The translations under genes were made by a program, and so were the position numbers. From Adineta vaga (taxonomy: Eukaryota; Rotifera), in NCBI GenBank assembly GCA_021613535.1, contig CP075497.1, positions 13,640,001-13,704,000 on the forward strand: DNA of 64,000 nt. Reading direction: 5' to 3'. Shown here piece by piece: positions 12,701 to 27,700 of the stretch. Position 1 is the first letter of the stretch. Every line of letters begins with the position of its first letter. The notes beneath the pieces were generated by a model, which saw only the letters and a program-made list of their open reading frames with translations, was not told the origin of the DNA and made no database searches.

Positions 12701-15700
12701 TCTTTCCTTCGAAAGACTACAAAGAGCAGTAAGAGCTTTAGTTGAGAAACATCAAGTGTTGCGAACAAAACTTACATTCAATGAAAATGATGATGTATTA
12801 CGACAATGTGTACTTCATTCATTTGATATACCGTTTGTTGAATCGACAATATCTTTCGATGATAAAGAGGCACTTAATCAAATCCTTTTCAGTGAGGAAA
12901 CGCATCCATCATTATTTGATTATAATCAAGGTCATGTGTTCCGATGTCACATTGTTCGTAGAGATTTAGATAATAAAAATCACGATCTATTAACATCTGG
13001 TGACATAATTATCTTCAATTTTCATCATATAGCTTTCGATGCCTACTCCATTCCAATATTCTTTCAAGATCTGCAACATGCTTATTCAACTAATTGTACT
13101 CTCGAATCATCATCATCATCTTCTTCTTCTTCTTCTTCTTTTCAATTATATTGATTATGCTATACATGAACGTGAAATTGATTTTAGTGAAATGAAAGAG
13201 TTTTGGCATGAACATTTGCTTGGTTATTCAGATCATATTCTTCCATTACCATATGATCGATATCCATTGAATAAAACACGATCTGGTCGTGGCATAATAA
13301 TTAGTTTTGGTTTGTCCCAAGATATTGTCGATCAAATGCTCACTCACATGATTGAAAATGATGTTACTCTCTTTCAACTTGGTTTCGCTATTTTCTATAC
13401 TTATCTATTTAAACTTACTCAACAAACAGATTTATGTGTTCTTACCGTTAATGCTAATCGTCATCGACCAGAATTACAAGATATTATTGGTTTTTTTGTC
13501 AATACGTTGCCTTATCGTCTTTCAATGGATGCATGTTCGTTGGTTTTAGATATTATTCATCAAATAAAAGAACTTAGTTTAGCTGTTCTATCGTGCTCTG
13601 TTGTACCTTATCAAGACGTCATTGGTCGAAACTTATTTTCTAGTGTGATATTTGCTGTTGAAGAGTTTAGCCAAGTTGCCATGGGAAATTATACTCAACT
13701 CGATAGTGGTGCTAGGTTGCATCCGATTGATATGAATACTAATAAAATAGGTCATAGTAAATTCGATTTGTCATGCGATATTTGTCATGGTGATTCTTCC
13801 GGTGGAATTACATTGTCAATTACTGGCTCACTTGATATCTTTGACCAGGCGACTATGGATGTAATGGCTCATCGTTTCGAATGCCTGTTTGATCAAATAT
13901 TTGATTTAAAGCCAATATCTGGGCTATCGTTACTTTTTAATGAAGAATACGAGATATTAAATGATTTGAACAATACTTCTGTGCATATAAGTAGTATTGG
14001 TTGTATGCATCATGATTTCATGAGACGAGCTGAGTATCATTCACAGAAGATAGCTGTAATTCTGGAACATCAATCATTAACGTATGGCGAAACATTTTAT
14101 TATGTGCAACTACTGGCCCTTCATTTAATTACTGATATAGGGCTTAGGATTGGTGATCGGGTATATCAGTATGTAGAGCGATCTATTGAAATGGTTATCG
14201 GTATTTGGGCTATTTTGATGAGTGGTTGGTAAGAGAATACTTTTTCTATTTTCTTTAATTATCTCCATCATGTGTATCTTCTTTTATACAGTGTTTATGT
14301 TCCCGCAGCTAATTTGGCAGAACATACCGATCGTCTTCGTGATCAAATTTTAGCAATTAATCCCACCACTGTATTGGTATCCGATGGAACTAGTTTTAGT
14401 GATTTTGAAATAGTATCATTAAATATTGGTCAATATTTAAACAAAGTCATGAACAATAATCACATTGTTAACTTCAATTGTTTATTACAACGAATTTCGT
14501 CAACAATGTCTGAAGATTATGCTCATATTATTCTCACATCTGGTTCCACAGGACAACCCAAAGCAGTAAGTCTATTGCTCTTGATCAGAATTGGATTTGA
14601 GTCTCACATAAAGTTTTCATCAGAGCCCGAAACAATGTAGTATTTTACTGATTCGACTCACCTCGGTTCCTTAATGCTCTACCTCGCTTCGCTCCGGTTT
14701 TCGGAGGAAGGATCAAAATCGACTGCGAATATGTCGCATTTATTTATAATACGATGTACTTTTGCGATATTGCCCATCTGGAATGCATCACATTTCAAAT
14801 AATCAGTATCACAGTTCTTTTTCTGATAATTAGGAAAGAAAACATTTTTATCCAAAAAAGAATAAAACGTAGTCAATAAAAATTTACAGTTGACATGTGT
14901 ACTATGTTGTTTACAGTAGCTCTAATAACAGAGTTATCTGGAAATACGCAGCTTGAGTAAATCGTTCGTCAAAAGTTCATTCAGTTGTTCATTGCAGCAC
15001 TGACTTTACTAACATCCATTACAACGTCGCACTGATGACACAGAAACACTTACTACAATTGATATACATATAGTCCGAAAAACAGTACATGGCGGTGTAT
15101 CAATATCTTCAACACTGAAATGCAAAAATTTCCAGTGCAGTCTGCGTCCCAGTGATTTTACTAATATCATATTAGTGAGAATTTTTCATTATTTTTACTG
15201 AAACTGCATGTCTAAAACAATCGATAAAAGTTGAGGTGTCACTTTTCACCCCAACTCGCTTTGCTTCGTTCGTTTTGGGCTCTAGTTTTCATGGTCGTCC
15301 GTATCTAAACATAAAAATATCTTCTTACCAAATTATTTGTTTACCATTTGTAGGTGCAAATTCGCCATAAAAACTTTGTTTCATATGCACGCAATCACTT
15401 ATTTGCAGCTCGTTTTACTCATGTCTATACTATAAGTGCCGATGATATCGTCCTTCAACATACTCAGTCTTCATTTGATGTTCACGTTGAGGAAGTGTGC
15501 GCAACATTAATGAATGGTGGTCAATTAGTACTTCTTCGTCCTTATGGTCATTTAGATGCGGACTATGTAACAAAATTGATTTGTGAGCACAATGTCTCTC
15601 ATATGAATCTGGTCCCTGCTCAAATTGCATCATTAAGTGAACAATTCCACTGTTATCCAATGCGTGCTCGCTCACTTAGAAGTGTTGCTTCAGCTGGTAA

Positions 15701-18700
15701 GTGTTCAACATATTAAAAAACGATAATTCTGAAAAGCTTTGTTCTTTTATAGGCGAATCAATATTGGTGCGCACGTCGCTTAAACTACTATCCTGTCTAC
15801 CACTAACCTGCACTCTGTACAATTCTTATGGACCTGCTGAAACAACTCAAAGTGCAACTGGTTTTGTTATTAGTCATTGTGAAACTACTTTGCACAACAG
15901 CTTATCAACAATAGTACCGATCGGTCGTCTACTGCCCAATTATCAAGCACTTTTACTGGATATTTTCTTACAACCAGTATGCATTGGTCAACCAAGTGAA
16001 CTGTTCATTGGCGGCAATGGCTTGTTTAATGGATATTACAATCGACCAGATCTCACCCAACAAGTGATGTTACACATACAAGGAGATCTGTGGTACAAAA
16101 CAGGAGATATTGTAACCTTGAAGAAGGATAAACAAATACATTTTCTTGGTCGCCGAGACTATCAGGTTCGTATCAAAATCTTGAATACGAAATATCAACG
16201 GGCTTTGCATACACGCCAGTTGACCCACAGAATCAGTAGGATCTATCAATAAATTCAAAAAAAACTCTTTTCTTTCGCAAAAGCTATAGTATTCTTCGAT
16301 CACATTAACGAGATAAATCTCTATCTCTTCTAAATTGATAGATCCCATTTATTAATTATTTTCCCGTAAGATTTCAAGAACCTCTCCACCCTAAAATATC
16401 ATAGTCCGTCCAAATATCAATTACATACATAGATATCTTTTCGATTCGATAATTCAAAGTACTTTCATTATTATATGAATAGAGCAAACTCTTAAACGTG
16501 ACCACCTTTCCTAATAGGTAAAACTACATGGTCAACGAATCGAATTAGAAGAAATAGAAGCTACCATACTAGCGTTTTCAAACAATATCGCCAATTGTAT
16601 TGTTCTGAAACTCTCGCATAATGATATAGAACACCTTTTTGCTTATCTCCAAGTGGGACCACACGAAATCAACACACAATCCCTCCGAGATTATTGCTCC
16701 ATACGATTACCTCAATACATGATACCTACACTATTCATTCAACTTGATCTTTTCCCTTTAAACACGAATGGAAAAATAGATCGAAAAGCTCTTCCATTAC
16801 CCGATTTCACTCTTCTATCAACAATTACACATAATAACGATCAACCAAAAACAAATATCGAACAATGTATACATTCCATTTGGTGTCACGTTCTTCCACA
16901 TCTTACATCGATTTCAGTTTCACAAAATTTCTTTTCTTTGGGTGGTAATTCATTATCTTTGATGAAACTTCATCATTTATATCAAATAGAATTTAAACAT
17001 AATCTCAATATGAGTGAACTTTTTCGTTATCCTACTATTCGTGATCATGCTCGATTATTTCTCGAACAAAAACATTCATCTTTAACAGATAACATACAAT
17101 GGCAATCGCTTCATCTCAATGAAGGTAATTCAAAAATATGAAAAAGAAAAACTAATCTTCTTTCTGTTGATATTCTCATAGGTCCTGCATCATTTGCTCA
17201 AACACGTATCTATCTAGACGAACAAATTCATTTTGCATCTTCATCAACAGCTATCTATCATATGCCCTTTGCTCTTGAAATAGATCAACATTGTTCTCTT
17301 TCCTTCGAAAGACTACAAAGAGCAGTAAGAGCTTTAGTTGAGAAACATCAAGTGTTGCGAACAAAACTTACATTCAATGAAAATGATGATGTATTACGAC
17401 AATGTGTACTTCATTCATTTGATATACCGTTTGTTGAATCGACAATATCTTTCGATGATAAAGAGGCACTTAATCAAATCCTTTTCAGTGAGGAAACGCA
17501 TCCATCATTATTTGATTATAATCAAGGTCATGTGTTCCGATGTCACATTGTTCGTAGAGATTTAGATAATAAAAATCACGATCTATTAACATCTGGTGAC
17601 ATAATTATCTTCAATTTTCATCATATAGCTTTCGATGCCTACTCCATTCCAATATTCTTTCAAGATCTGCAACATGCTTATTCAACTAATTGTACTCTCG
17701 AATCATCATCATCATCTTCTTCTTCTTCTTCTTCTTTCAATTATATTGATTATGCTATACATGAACGTGAAATTGATTTTAGTGAAATGAAAGAGTTTTG
17801 GCATGAACATTTGCTTGGTTATTCAGATCATATTCTTCCATTACCATATGATCGATATCCATTGAATAAAACACGATCTGGTCGTGGTATAACAATCAAT
17901 TTTGAGTTATCAGCAAAATTAGTTGATCAAATGTACAAATTTGCTGTTGAACATGAATTAACTCTCTTTCAACTTGGATTAGCTTCTTTCTATACTTATC
18001 TATTTAAACTTACTCAACAAACAGATTTGTATGTGAATTGTGTGTTTGCAAACAGAAATCGTCATGAACTTCAGGATATTATTGGATTCTTCGTCAATAC
18101 ACTCCCACATCATATGAATGTGGATCCCTTTCAATCATTTGAAGCATTTGTAATGTGTGTGAAGCAGCTTTCATTGATGATCATGTCTAATAGCCGACTG
18201 CCTTATCAGGATATTATTGGTGGTCAAAGCACTCAAATAATGTTTCTATCTGATAGTGATAGTGACAATGACAGGAGTCACTTTAGGCTTGATAATAATA
18301 ATACTCTTCATGTACTTTCGAGAGAAGAAAGTGATGTAGCAAAATTTGACCTGACATGTGCATGGTATGAAAATGTCAACGATCGAACCGTTAATATTTC
18401 ACTGAATGGCTCATCTGATCTGTTTGATAGATTGTCACTTTCAATGATGTATGATCGATTCGAACAAATGCTTGAGCAATTATTTAAGTTGTCTTCTTTG
18501 TGTGAGGCTTCATTGATATTATCCAATGAGAGGAAATTATTGACTGAAATAAGTTATGGTCCTGAACTAAGGTGTGGCAATGAATGGCAACCTATTCATC
18601 ATACATTTGTGTTACGAGCTGACGAATATCCGCAGAAAATAGCGGTAATTCTTGATGAACAGTGTCTTACCTATGGTGAACTTCTCAATCAAAGTCAACA

Positions 18701-21700
18701 GTTTGCTGTGTATTTGATAGATATGTGCGATGTAAAAGAGCAAGATATAGTGGTGCAATGTGTTGAGCGTAGTATCGAGATGGTGATTGGAATTATGGCT
18801 ATAATGATAGCTGGTGCTGTGTATTGCCCGTTGTCAATTGATCTTCCTTTAGAAAGAAAGTTATCACTGATCGAGCAAACCCATTCGAAATGTGTTCTTG
18901 TTGAAGACAGTACGGTAGATTTCGAAGGATATACGTGCATTGCATTGAAGAGTGTGATTATATTTAATGGCACCGCAGAAATGTCCGATATCCTGTCTTG
19001 TGTGAAAGTAAATTTGCAATCGACTGCGTATATTATTTTCACAAGTGGATCAACTGGTATGCCAAAGGGTATAGGTACGAGTCATCTCAGTTTTGCTCAG
19101 TTCTTGGCGTCTTTAGTGCAATCAAAATATATCGACTCGAATGAATTATCATGCAAGTGAGTAAATGCTCATTTGATGTTCATGCGTTTGAGACGATTGG
19201 TGGTTTAACACTTGGTGCTTCATTGATTCTCCTTCACTCTCACGGCAATCTCGATGCACATTATTTGTATCAAACTATTCTAAACGAACATGTGACATTT
19301 GTTAATTGGGTACCCACAACTATTGAAGCGATCTGCGAGTGTGTCATTACTAATAACGAAACCATGCCACCGTTAACTAGTTTACGATGTGTTGCAACAG
19401 GAGGTAATATTTCTAATAATATGAGATACTTATTTTCCACTACGATTTTGTATGTTTAGGCGAGTTGGTTTATGGAAGAATTGTTCATCTTCTATTCACT
19501 CATTTAATATCATCCTCATGCCGGATAGTAAATCTTTATTCACCCGCTGAATGCACGATATTTGCCCTTCATTACTCTGTTCCAAATTCTTCATCTAACT
19601 TGTCGGAAATGAACATAATTCCGCTAGGTCAATGTCTACCAGGACGTCAGGTAGCTGTACTTGACAAATACAAGCAACAAGTGATCCCAGATGGTAGCAT
19701 GGCTGGGGAAATTTACCTTGGAGGGTGCAGTGTTTTCTCTGGTTACATCACCCAAACGCAAGAAACCATGAAAGCGCTTTGTGTATTACCAGGACGTGAA
19801 GGGAACTTCTACAAAACCAACGACCTCGGTAAAATAAATTCTCAAGGATATATTCTGTTCAGCGGGCGTATTGATCATCAAATTAAGTTCAGGGGACAAC
19901 GTATTGAGATGGGTGAGATTGAGGCCATTATTCTCGGATCATCAGCTGTTATCAACAACTGTTTAGTCATCGATTATACCATGAATCAACAGCAACATCT
20001 GATTGCTTATATTCATACTACACAGCCTCAACCTAATTTACGAGATTATTGCACACAACACCTTCCATTATACATGGTTCCATCTCTTTTCATCATTCTT
20101 GATAAATTACCTTTAAACACGAATGGAAAAATAGATCGAAAAGCTCTTCCATTACCCGATTTCACTCTTCTATCAACAATTACACATAATAACGATCAAC
20201 CAAAAACAAATATCGAACAATGTATACATTCCATTTGGTGTCACGTTCTTCCACATCTTACATCGATTTCAGTTTCACAAAATTTCTTTTCTTTGGGTGG
20301 TAATTCATTATCTTTGATGAAACTTCATCATTTATATCAAATAGAATTTAAACATAATCTCAATATGAGTGAACTTTTTCGTTATCCTACTATTCGTGAT
20401 CATGCTCGATTATTTCTCGAACAAAAACATTCATCTTTAACAGATAACATACAATGGCAATCGCTTCATCTCAATGAAGGTAATTCAAAAATATGAAAAA
20501 GAAAAACTAATCTTCTTTCTGTTGATATTCTCATAGGTCCTGCATCATTTGCTCAAACACGTATCTATCTAGACGAACAAATTCATTTTGCATCTTCATC
20601 AACAGCTATCTATCATATGCCCTTTGCTCTTGAAATAGATCAACATTGTTCTCTTTCCTTCGAAAGACTACAAAGAGCAGTAAGAGCTTTAGTTGAGAAA
20701 CATCAAGTGTTGCGAACAAAACTTACATTCAATGAAAATGATGATGTATTACGACAATGTGTACTTCATTCATTTGATATACCGTTTGTTGAATCGACAA
20801 TATCTTTCGATGATAAAGAGGCACTTAATCAAATCCTTTTCAGTGAGGAAACGCATCCATCATTATTTGATTATAATCAAGGTCATGTGTTCCGATGTCA
20901 CATTGTTCGTAGAGATTTAGATAATAAAAATCACGATCTATTAACATCTGGTGACATAATTATCTTCAATTTTCATCATATAGCTTTCGATGCCTACTCC
21001 ATTCCAATATTCTTTCAAGATCTGCAACATGCTTATTCAACTAATTGTACTCTCGAATCATCATCATCATCTTCTTCTTCTTCTTCTTCTTTCAATTATA
21101 TTGATTATGCTATACATGAACGTGAAATTGATTTTAGTGAAATGAAAGAGTTTTGGCATGAACATTTGCTTGGTTATTCAGATCATATTCTTCCATTACC
21201 ATATGATCGATATCCATTGAATAAAACACGATCTGGTCGTGGCATAACAATCAATTTTGAGTTATCAGCAGAATTAGTTGATCAAATGTACAAATTTGCT
21301 GTTGAACATGAATTAACTCTCTTTCAACTTGGATTAGCTTCTTTCTATACTTATCTATTTAAACTTACTCAACAAACAGATTTATGCGTGGGTACAGTAA
21401 CTTCTAATCGGCAGCTAGCGCAATTGGCCCATATTATCGGTTTCTTTGTTAACACGTTACCGTATCGAATGATCGTGAAACCTGAAGAGGGTTACTTTTA
21501 TTTGATTAGGCTCTTAAAAGAGTTTTCTCTCAATGTCCAGCGTCATTCTTTTTTGCCTTTTCAAGATGTGATTGGTAACAAATCATCGATGCAGACAATG
21601 TTTCTTTTAATGGAAGACACTGAAGATACTACTGTTATGTTAGAGAGTGGAATGGTTTGTCGTTTATCATCAGTTAAAAATTTCGAAGACAGCACGGCAA

Positions 21701-24700
21701 AATTCGACGTTACATGTGCAATGACTCATTCTACTAAACAAAATCGTTCAATCTCTCTCGCCTTTGGCGGATCTCTCGATTTGTTTGATCGATCCACAAT
21801 AAATAGTATGATCGATCGGTTCGAACTCACATTGCTCCAACTGTTTTCAGCATCAGAGGCGCAGCCGTTAATGGACATTTCGTTGTTGACAGATAGCGAG
21901 TATAAGGTACTGAGGAATTTGCAAGGTGAAAAGCTCCATGCTGATATTATATCAACTGATTCTATTCATCATCAATTTGTTGTGCGAGCTTGTGATCATC
22001 CTCAAAAGGTGAGCATCATATTAGACGAACAATATTTGAGTTATGCTGAAGTTCTATATTATGCTCAACAAGTTGCTGTTCATTTAAAACATAAAGAAAA
22101 CGTAGAAAAACAAGATATTATCGGTATTTGTCTGGAGAGATGTGTAGAAACAGTTATAGGGGTTGTCGCTGTTTTAATGTGCAATGCAATTTATTGCCCA
22201 TTATCACCGGACGATCCTTTTGATAGATTACTTGCGCTCATTGATGAAGTGCAATGCAAATGCATTCTCGTTAATTCTATGACAAAGACGATTATTGCTG
22301 ATAAAAAAGTCATCATTAATGAAATTGTTCTGTGTACAATTCCAAATAGTATGGAATCATGTGAAGAATTATCGGATTATAAATCCAATATAGCTTACAT
22401 TATTTTTACTAGTGGCTCAACAGGCATGCCGAAAGCAGCACCAATTTCTCATTATAATTTCCTTCTTGCTATGGCATCATTTATTCAATCGAATATAATC
22501 AAATCTACTGAGATTATTGTTCAAATGAGCAAATGTTCATTTGATGTTCATGCGATGGAATTAATGGGGAGTTTGACACTTGGTGCTACTCTTGTTCTTC
22601 TTCGACCTAACGGAAATCTCGACATGCATTACTTATATCATACGATTCAAGATCACCAAGTAACGTTTATTTTTCTAGTGCCCACAGTTATTCAACTGCT
22701 CTGCGGATGGTTACACGATTATCAAATATTTTTAACTACGCTCCGATGTGTTGGTACAGGTGGTAAGCAAAATTTATAAAAACACTTGGTTTTGATACAT
22801 TTCTTTTAATGTAACATGTCAGAAGCTCAAAATATTTTGCATATTTCGAATGAGTAACAGTGTCAAAAGTATTTTTTAAAATTTAAGAGGTTAGCGAACC
22901 GATGACAATTTAAAATAGTTATAACTGGATCAAGGGAAAAACGATGGATTCCTGGGATTCCAAATCTGTAAGAGTACAATGAAAATCTCAAGAGTGGAAT
23001 GAGTATTCGGCAAGTACGATGAGTGTCTCTGAATTTTCATCGTGCTTCGAAGATTCCCATTGTATTTTGGAGATTCTCATCGTACTTCTAGGATTCTCGT
23101 CATATTTCCGGGATTCCAATTGTAGTACCCGGATTGTGGCTGTACTCCTCAGATTAACACTGTACTCCCTGGATTCTTGCTGTACTCTCAGGATTTTCAT
23201 TGTACTTCCAGGGAGTCGAAATTCCAAAAATCCGCCATTTACGCTTTGTCCGAATATACAACTGGAATCTTCGGAGTACAAGGGAGACCCAGAGGATCCA
23301 GGGAGCACGGTGAAAATCCAGAATATCCTGAGAGTACAAAACCCGCTGTTCCCCCCTTAAACTGGATTTAAAACATTCAATCCCATTTGTAACTATGAAA
23401 TTTTTAATGGATCTGAATGTATTTAATGAGTAATCGGTAATTCTTTTATTTTGATGAGCATGTTTTACAGAACAGAACAGAACAGAACAGTTGACAATGT
23501 ATGTCTTTGCAATGAACTCTATTCTTCGATTGCTCATTAAAAATGATTTTTTTTTATAACAATCGTGTGTATTTTTGGTGATAAATTTTCCCGAAATCTA
23601 GATTGAGTTTGACCGATCATTATAGAAAATTACTAATCAACATTTATGGAGGAGAATTATCTTACTTTTGCAAGTCATGATTTATGACTTGTGTTTATCG
23701 TTATGCGTTGTATTAGTTTACTGACTACGTGTTTTAATTTCCACACGTCGTAGCGAAACTCTCCTAAACCAAACCATATTATATATTGTATCTGGTTAAC
23801 ACTCACCTTCAAACTTTAAGTAGCCGAGAGTAGAAATAAGAAGTTGATTCTGCTTCAAGTCTGATGATTATGATTCGAGACGAGATTGATACTGAATATA
23901 AGTTATCACAGGCTTCAGATATCCCTTAGTCAGGAGTAGAATTATGTATATTATAATTCAAAATAAAACTCGTATGCTAAGTTATTATTTCTTCATTTTT
24001 TATTTTATTGATGTCTATATAAATACACTTATTGGTTGGCTTATTCAAATGCTCTTTTGCATTAACAACATGACGAAAGGAATAAAATAACTACGCATAA
24101 AAAATAATGCTATGGAAGAAAAAAGTGAAAGATGAGATCGTTAGTACAGAGTATGCAATCTTCTATAAGATAAAGAGAAGACAGAAAGATATGCTAAAAA
24201 GTTTAGCTCATCCCTACTGTATGAGATCATGTGTAACACCTTAAAGAAAATTGCGAAGGCTTTAGTCTTAAATTCTTGAAAATCCTGTAACGTTGAACGA
24301 AGTTTATCAATTTAAACAGTTAATGCTGTTTTTTCTTACTGATAACTTATCAAAACGTTGCTTCATATATTTTTGAAATCCTCAAAGCCTCTTGAAAGTT
24401 CGTGAGATCTGAAGTTCTCTGGTTGTGCATTGATTATAATTTAGTGTGGATATAACTAGTTAAAGAGTAGAAATTTGACTAATAGCCTCGAAGTTACAAG
24501 CACTGCTAAATAATAATATTCATTAATGAGTAAAGCAAAACTACTTCGGAGTAAATCTCATGACTATAATTATTAATCGAAATTAGCCATATGAGTAAGT
24601 TTTGAGTTCACAGATCGGATTTGCGTATACCTCTCAAATCAGTTAGAACTTTTTTTATAAATTTTCTCAGTTATTTCTTTTCATATTTTACTCTTCCGTT

Positions 24701-27700
24701 ATGCATTCAGTAAATTCACTAATTATTTCATTCTTCTTCCTTTTGATATTTTAGTTGTTCCTATTATGAGATTCGCACTGTACACACTGAGTTTTTCTTT
24801 TATGTTTGTTCATTTATTGCTAACATTTTTCGAACAAAGTATACTTATCTGTATATATAAATTTGACGAACGATTTTCCAGCTAAGAATTAAACAGAGCA
24901 ATCAAAACCGAATCTAGTTATTTGAAAATGCGTATTTATCAGTTTGAGAGTTAAAACTAGTGTAGATATAACTAGGGTAATAACTTTTTGGACAAATAGT
25001 TAGTAGAGTTGTAACTATGTACCATGGCTATAGCTGTCAACTGCAATTATAACCGTCAACTACCGAAATTTTGTCAATCTCACTAGCATTTAGATCTTCA
25101 GAACCTCAATTATGGAATTTAGTAAAGCGACATTTTGAAGTAAAATTTTCTTTCAATTCGTGTTATTATTTAAAACATTCTTTTCTGCTAAAATGAGAGA
25201 CGACTTTAGCTTGATACAACCACACACAATATTGAATTCATAGTTTATCTGTAAATTCAGTTGTATTATTCGCAGTGTGGGTGTTATAGCCAGTGTCGTT
25301 ATAACTCTAGTTATACCTGTTGTAACTTTTTGCTGATTTTCTTCACTAATAACTTTTTAGAAAATATTTTTAACTTTCAAACTGGTATTTATGCTATCTT
25401 GTATACTATATGCTTTTCTGTTTAAAAAAATTTAGTTTATCTGTTTGCTTCGTGTAGTATGGGAAACAGCTTTGGAAAAAGAAGAAGAATGCATTTTTCT
25501 ACACCAGATCATATTTGGTATCGTCAAAGAAGTTTTTTTTCAAACACAGAAGAATAGTTAAATATGAAATGTCATATATACTTTGAATCTACGATGATTC
25601 GAATTTTTTTGATGTGTATTAAATGAGTTTTATTCTGAACAGCAAAAAGTTAGAGTACCTGAAAATACAAACTTCCCAGTAAGTGTGTTGCAACCAGGGT
25701 TGCCGGGTCAAACTCTTAAAAATCGGAATTTTTGTTTCCTGCATTTGGAAAAAAACGGTTTGGATAGTGGCTTTGTAAGTTTTTTGACGCTTAAGGTAAA
25801 TGTTTTTAGTAGAGAAAGGTTTCTGAGTTTCATTACCCTCTCTATCCAGAGAATAAAAGCATAAGAAAGCTTTTATGAGAATGATGAAATAAGCATACTA
25901 GATATAACTCTATTGAAAAATATTATTTTCAAGAAGAGACAATGGATATTAAAACGGCAATCACTCAAAATAACCTATATATACATATGCTGTTCAGAAT
26001 ATTTGTTAAAGAAAAAGCAAAACTTCACTTCTCAACATATACTTTATAACAAACGATTCATTTAAATCTTTTTTGAAATATCTTAGATGAGATTTGAAAA
26101 AAGATGTCTATCATATTGGACCTTCTTTTCTTTCTTGTTTTATCTGCCAGCATAACGGGTGGCCCATAAAGAATGATAGTCTTAGTATTTTTTGGGTATT
26201 TCTTCCATTTTTCATTGGATTGGTTTAATTTTTTTTTCGAACGAATCGCCGTTCGATCCTCTACAAAACTGGGTATTTATTATTGTGTTCGATTAAATTG
26301 ATTTCATTTAAGAAAATGAAAAGTAAAGATTTATAAAAGCTCGTACTTTCAAAGTATAAAAATGGTGATGGACCAAAAAATATTTTTCAAGATCTCGCCG
26401 GTGTCATCAGTCTTCCGACGATCGGAAGGTGGTGCAAAAGCATCCGTGAAACCGGTTGCATCAATTTATCAAGATCATTCGGTCGCCCAAAAACCATTCG
26501 AACGAAAGCGGCAATTCGAAAGGTGAAACATCGATGGGAAAAGCGAAAGTCTGTTTCCTCTCGAAAACTGGCTCGTGAATTGGGTATTTCTCGAACGAGT
26601 GTTCAGAGAATACTCAAAAATGATCTAGGACTCCATGCCTATAAAAGACGAAATGAACCAATGCTCACTGATGAGCATAAAGAAAAAAGAATCTAATTTG
26701 CTAATTGGACACGAATAAACTTCCGAAAAGAAGACACGATGAAAATTCTGTTTTCTGTTGAGAAGATGTTCGACATTGATGGAGTATATAACTCTCAAAA
26801 TGACCGAATATGGGCGGCTAATCGTGCAAAAGCTGATATCAAAGGTGGTATTCGGCAAAAACGCAAATTTCCGCAAAAAGTTATGGTTTGGCTGGGGTTT
26901 GTTCTAAAGGGGTATCGCCTTTAGTGGTTTTCGAGAAAGGAACAGTCGATCATGATCGATACATCAAGGAAGTGCTTCCAGTCGCTCTCAAGTTTGCCAA
27001 CGACATGTTTGGAAACAACTGGACTTTTCAACAAGATGGTGCAAAGCCACACACTCATACAAAATCACAAGAATGGTGCACCAAGCACTTTCCTTCGTTT
27101 ATTGACAAGAATCATTGGCCTCCAAATAGTCCAGAGCTGAACCCATTGGACTACAGCATCTGGAACGAATTTTCTCAACTGATCGAGTGGGATGTAGTAT
27201 CATCTAAAAGAACATTAATCTCTGCTCTAAAACGTGCTGTTCGTAAAATTTCACCAGATGTTGTTTTTGAAAGTTGTTCATCTTGGACTAATCGATTGCA
27301 TCGATTGTCTCAAGACAAGGGAAATTATATAAGATAATCAAAATGCCTATTTTTGTAGAGAATTGATTAGGGATTCTTGTAAAAAAAAATTAGATCCATG
27401 GAGTGAAAAATGGAATGGATATTCAAGAAATACTAAGACTATCATTCTTTATGGGCCACCCGTTAGAATCATCTAACATAATATGATATTTGTTAAAAGT
27501 CATCTCGTAAGTTGTGATAACAACACAATCTTAAAATTACTACGAATCGGAAAAACTTTAAAAATTTGGACGATCTGACAGTCCCGGTTATAAGATAGAC
27601 TCTCTAGTTTATGTTATTGCGTTACTGAGAAAGTACTGTGCTAGACATAAGAAAAAGCTCATTAGAGAACATATCGCTAAGGAGAATGTTATCCTGTTAT

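Noticed and set aside
22941-23340. CRISPR-like array
   Set aside because: Units are adjacent, degenerate and without unique spacers, orientation flips, and the context is eukaryotic.
22988-23537. Several overlapping ORFs of 64-127 codons on both strands
   Set aside because: They are produced by the 20-bp minisatellite, which is open in several frames; no domain and no splice support.
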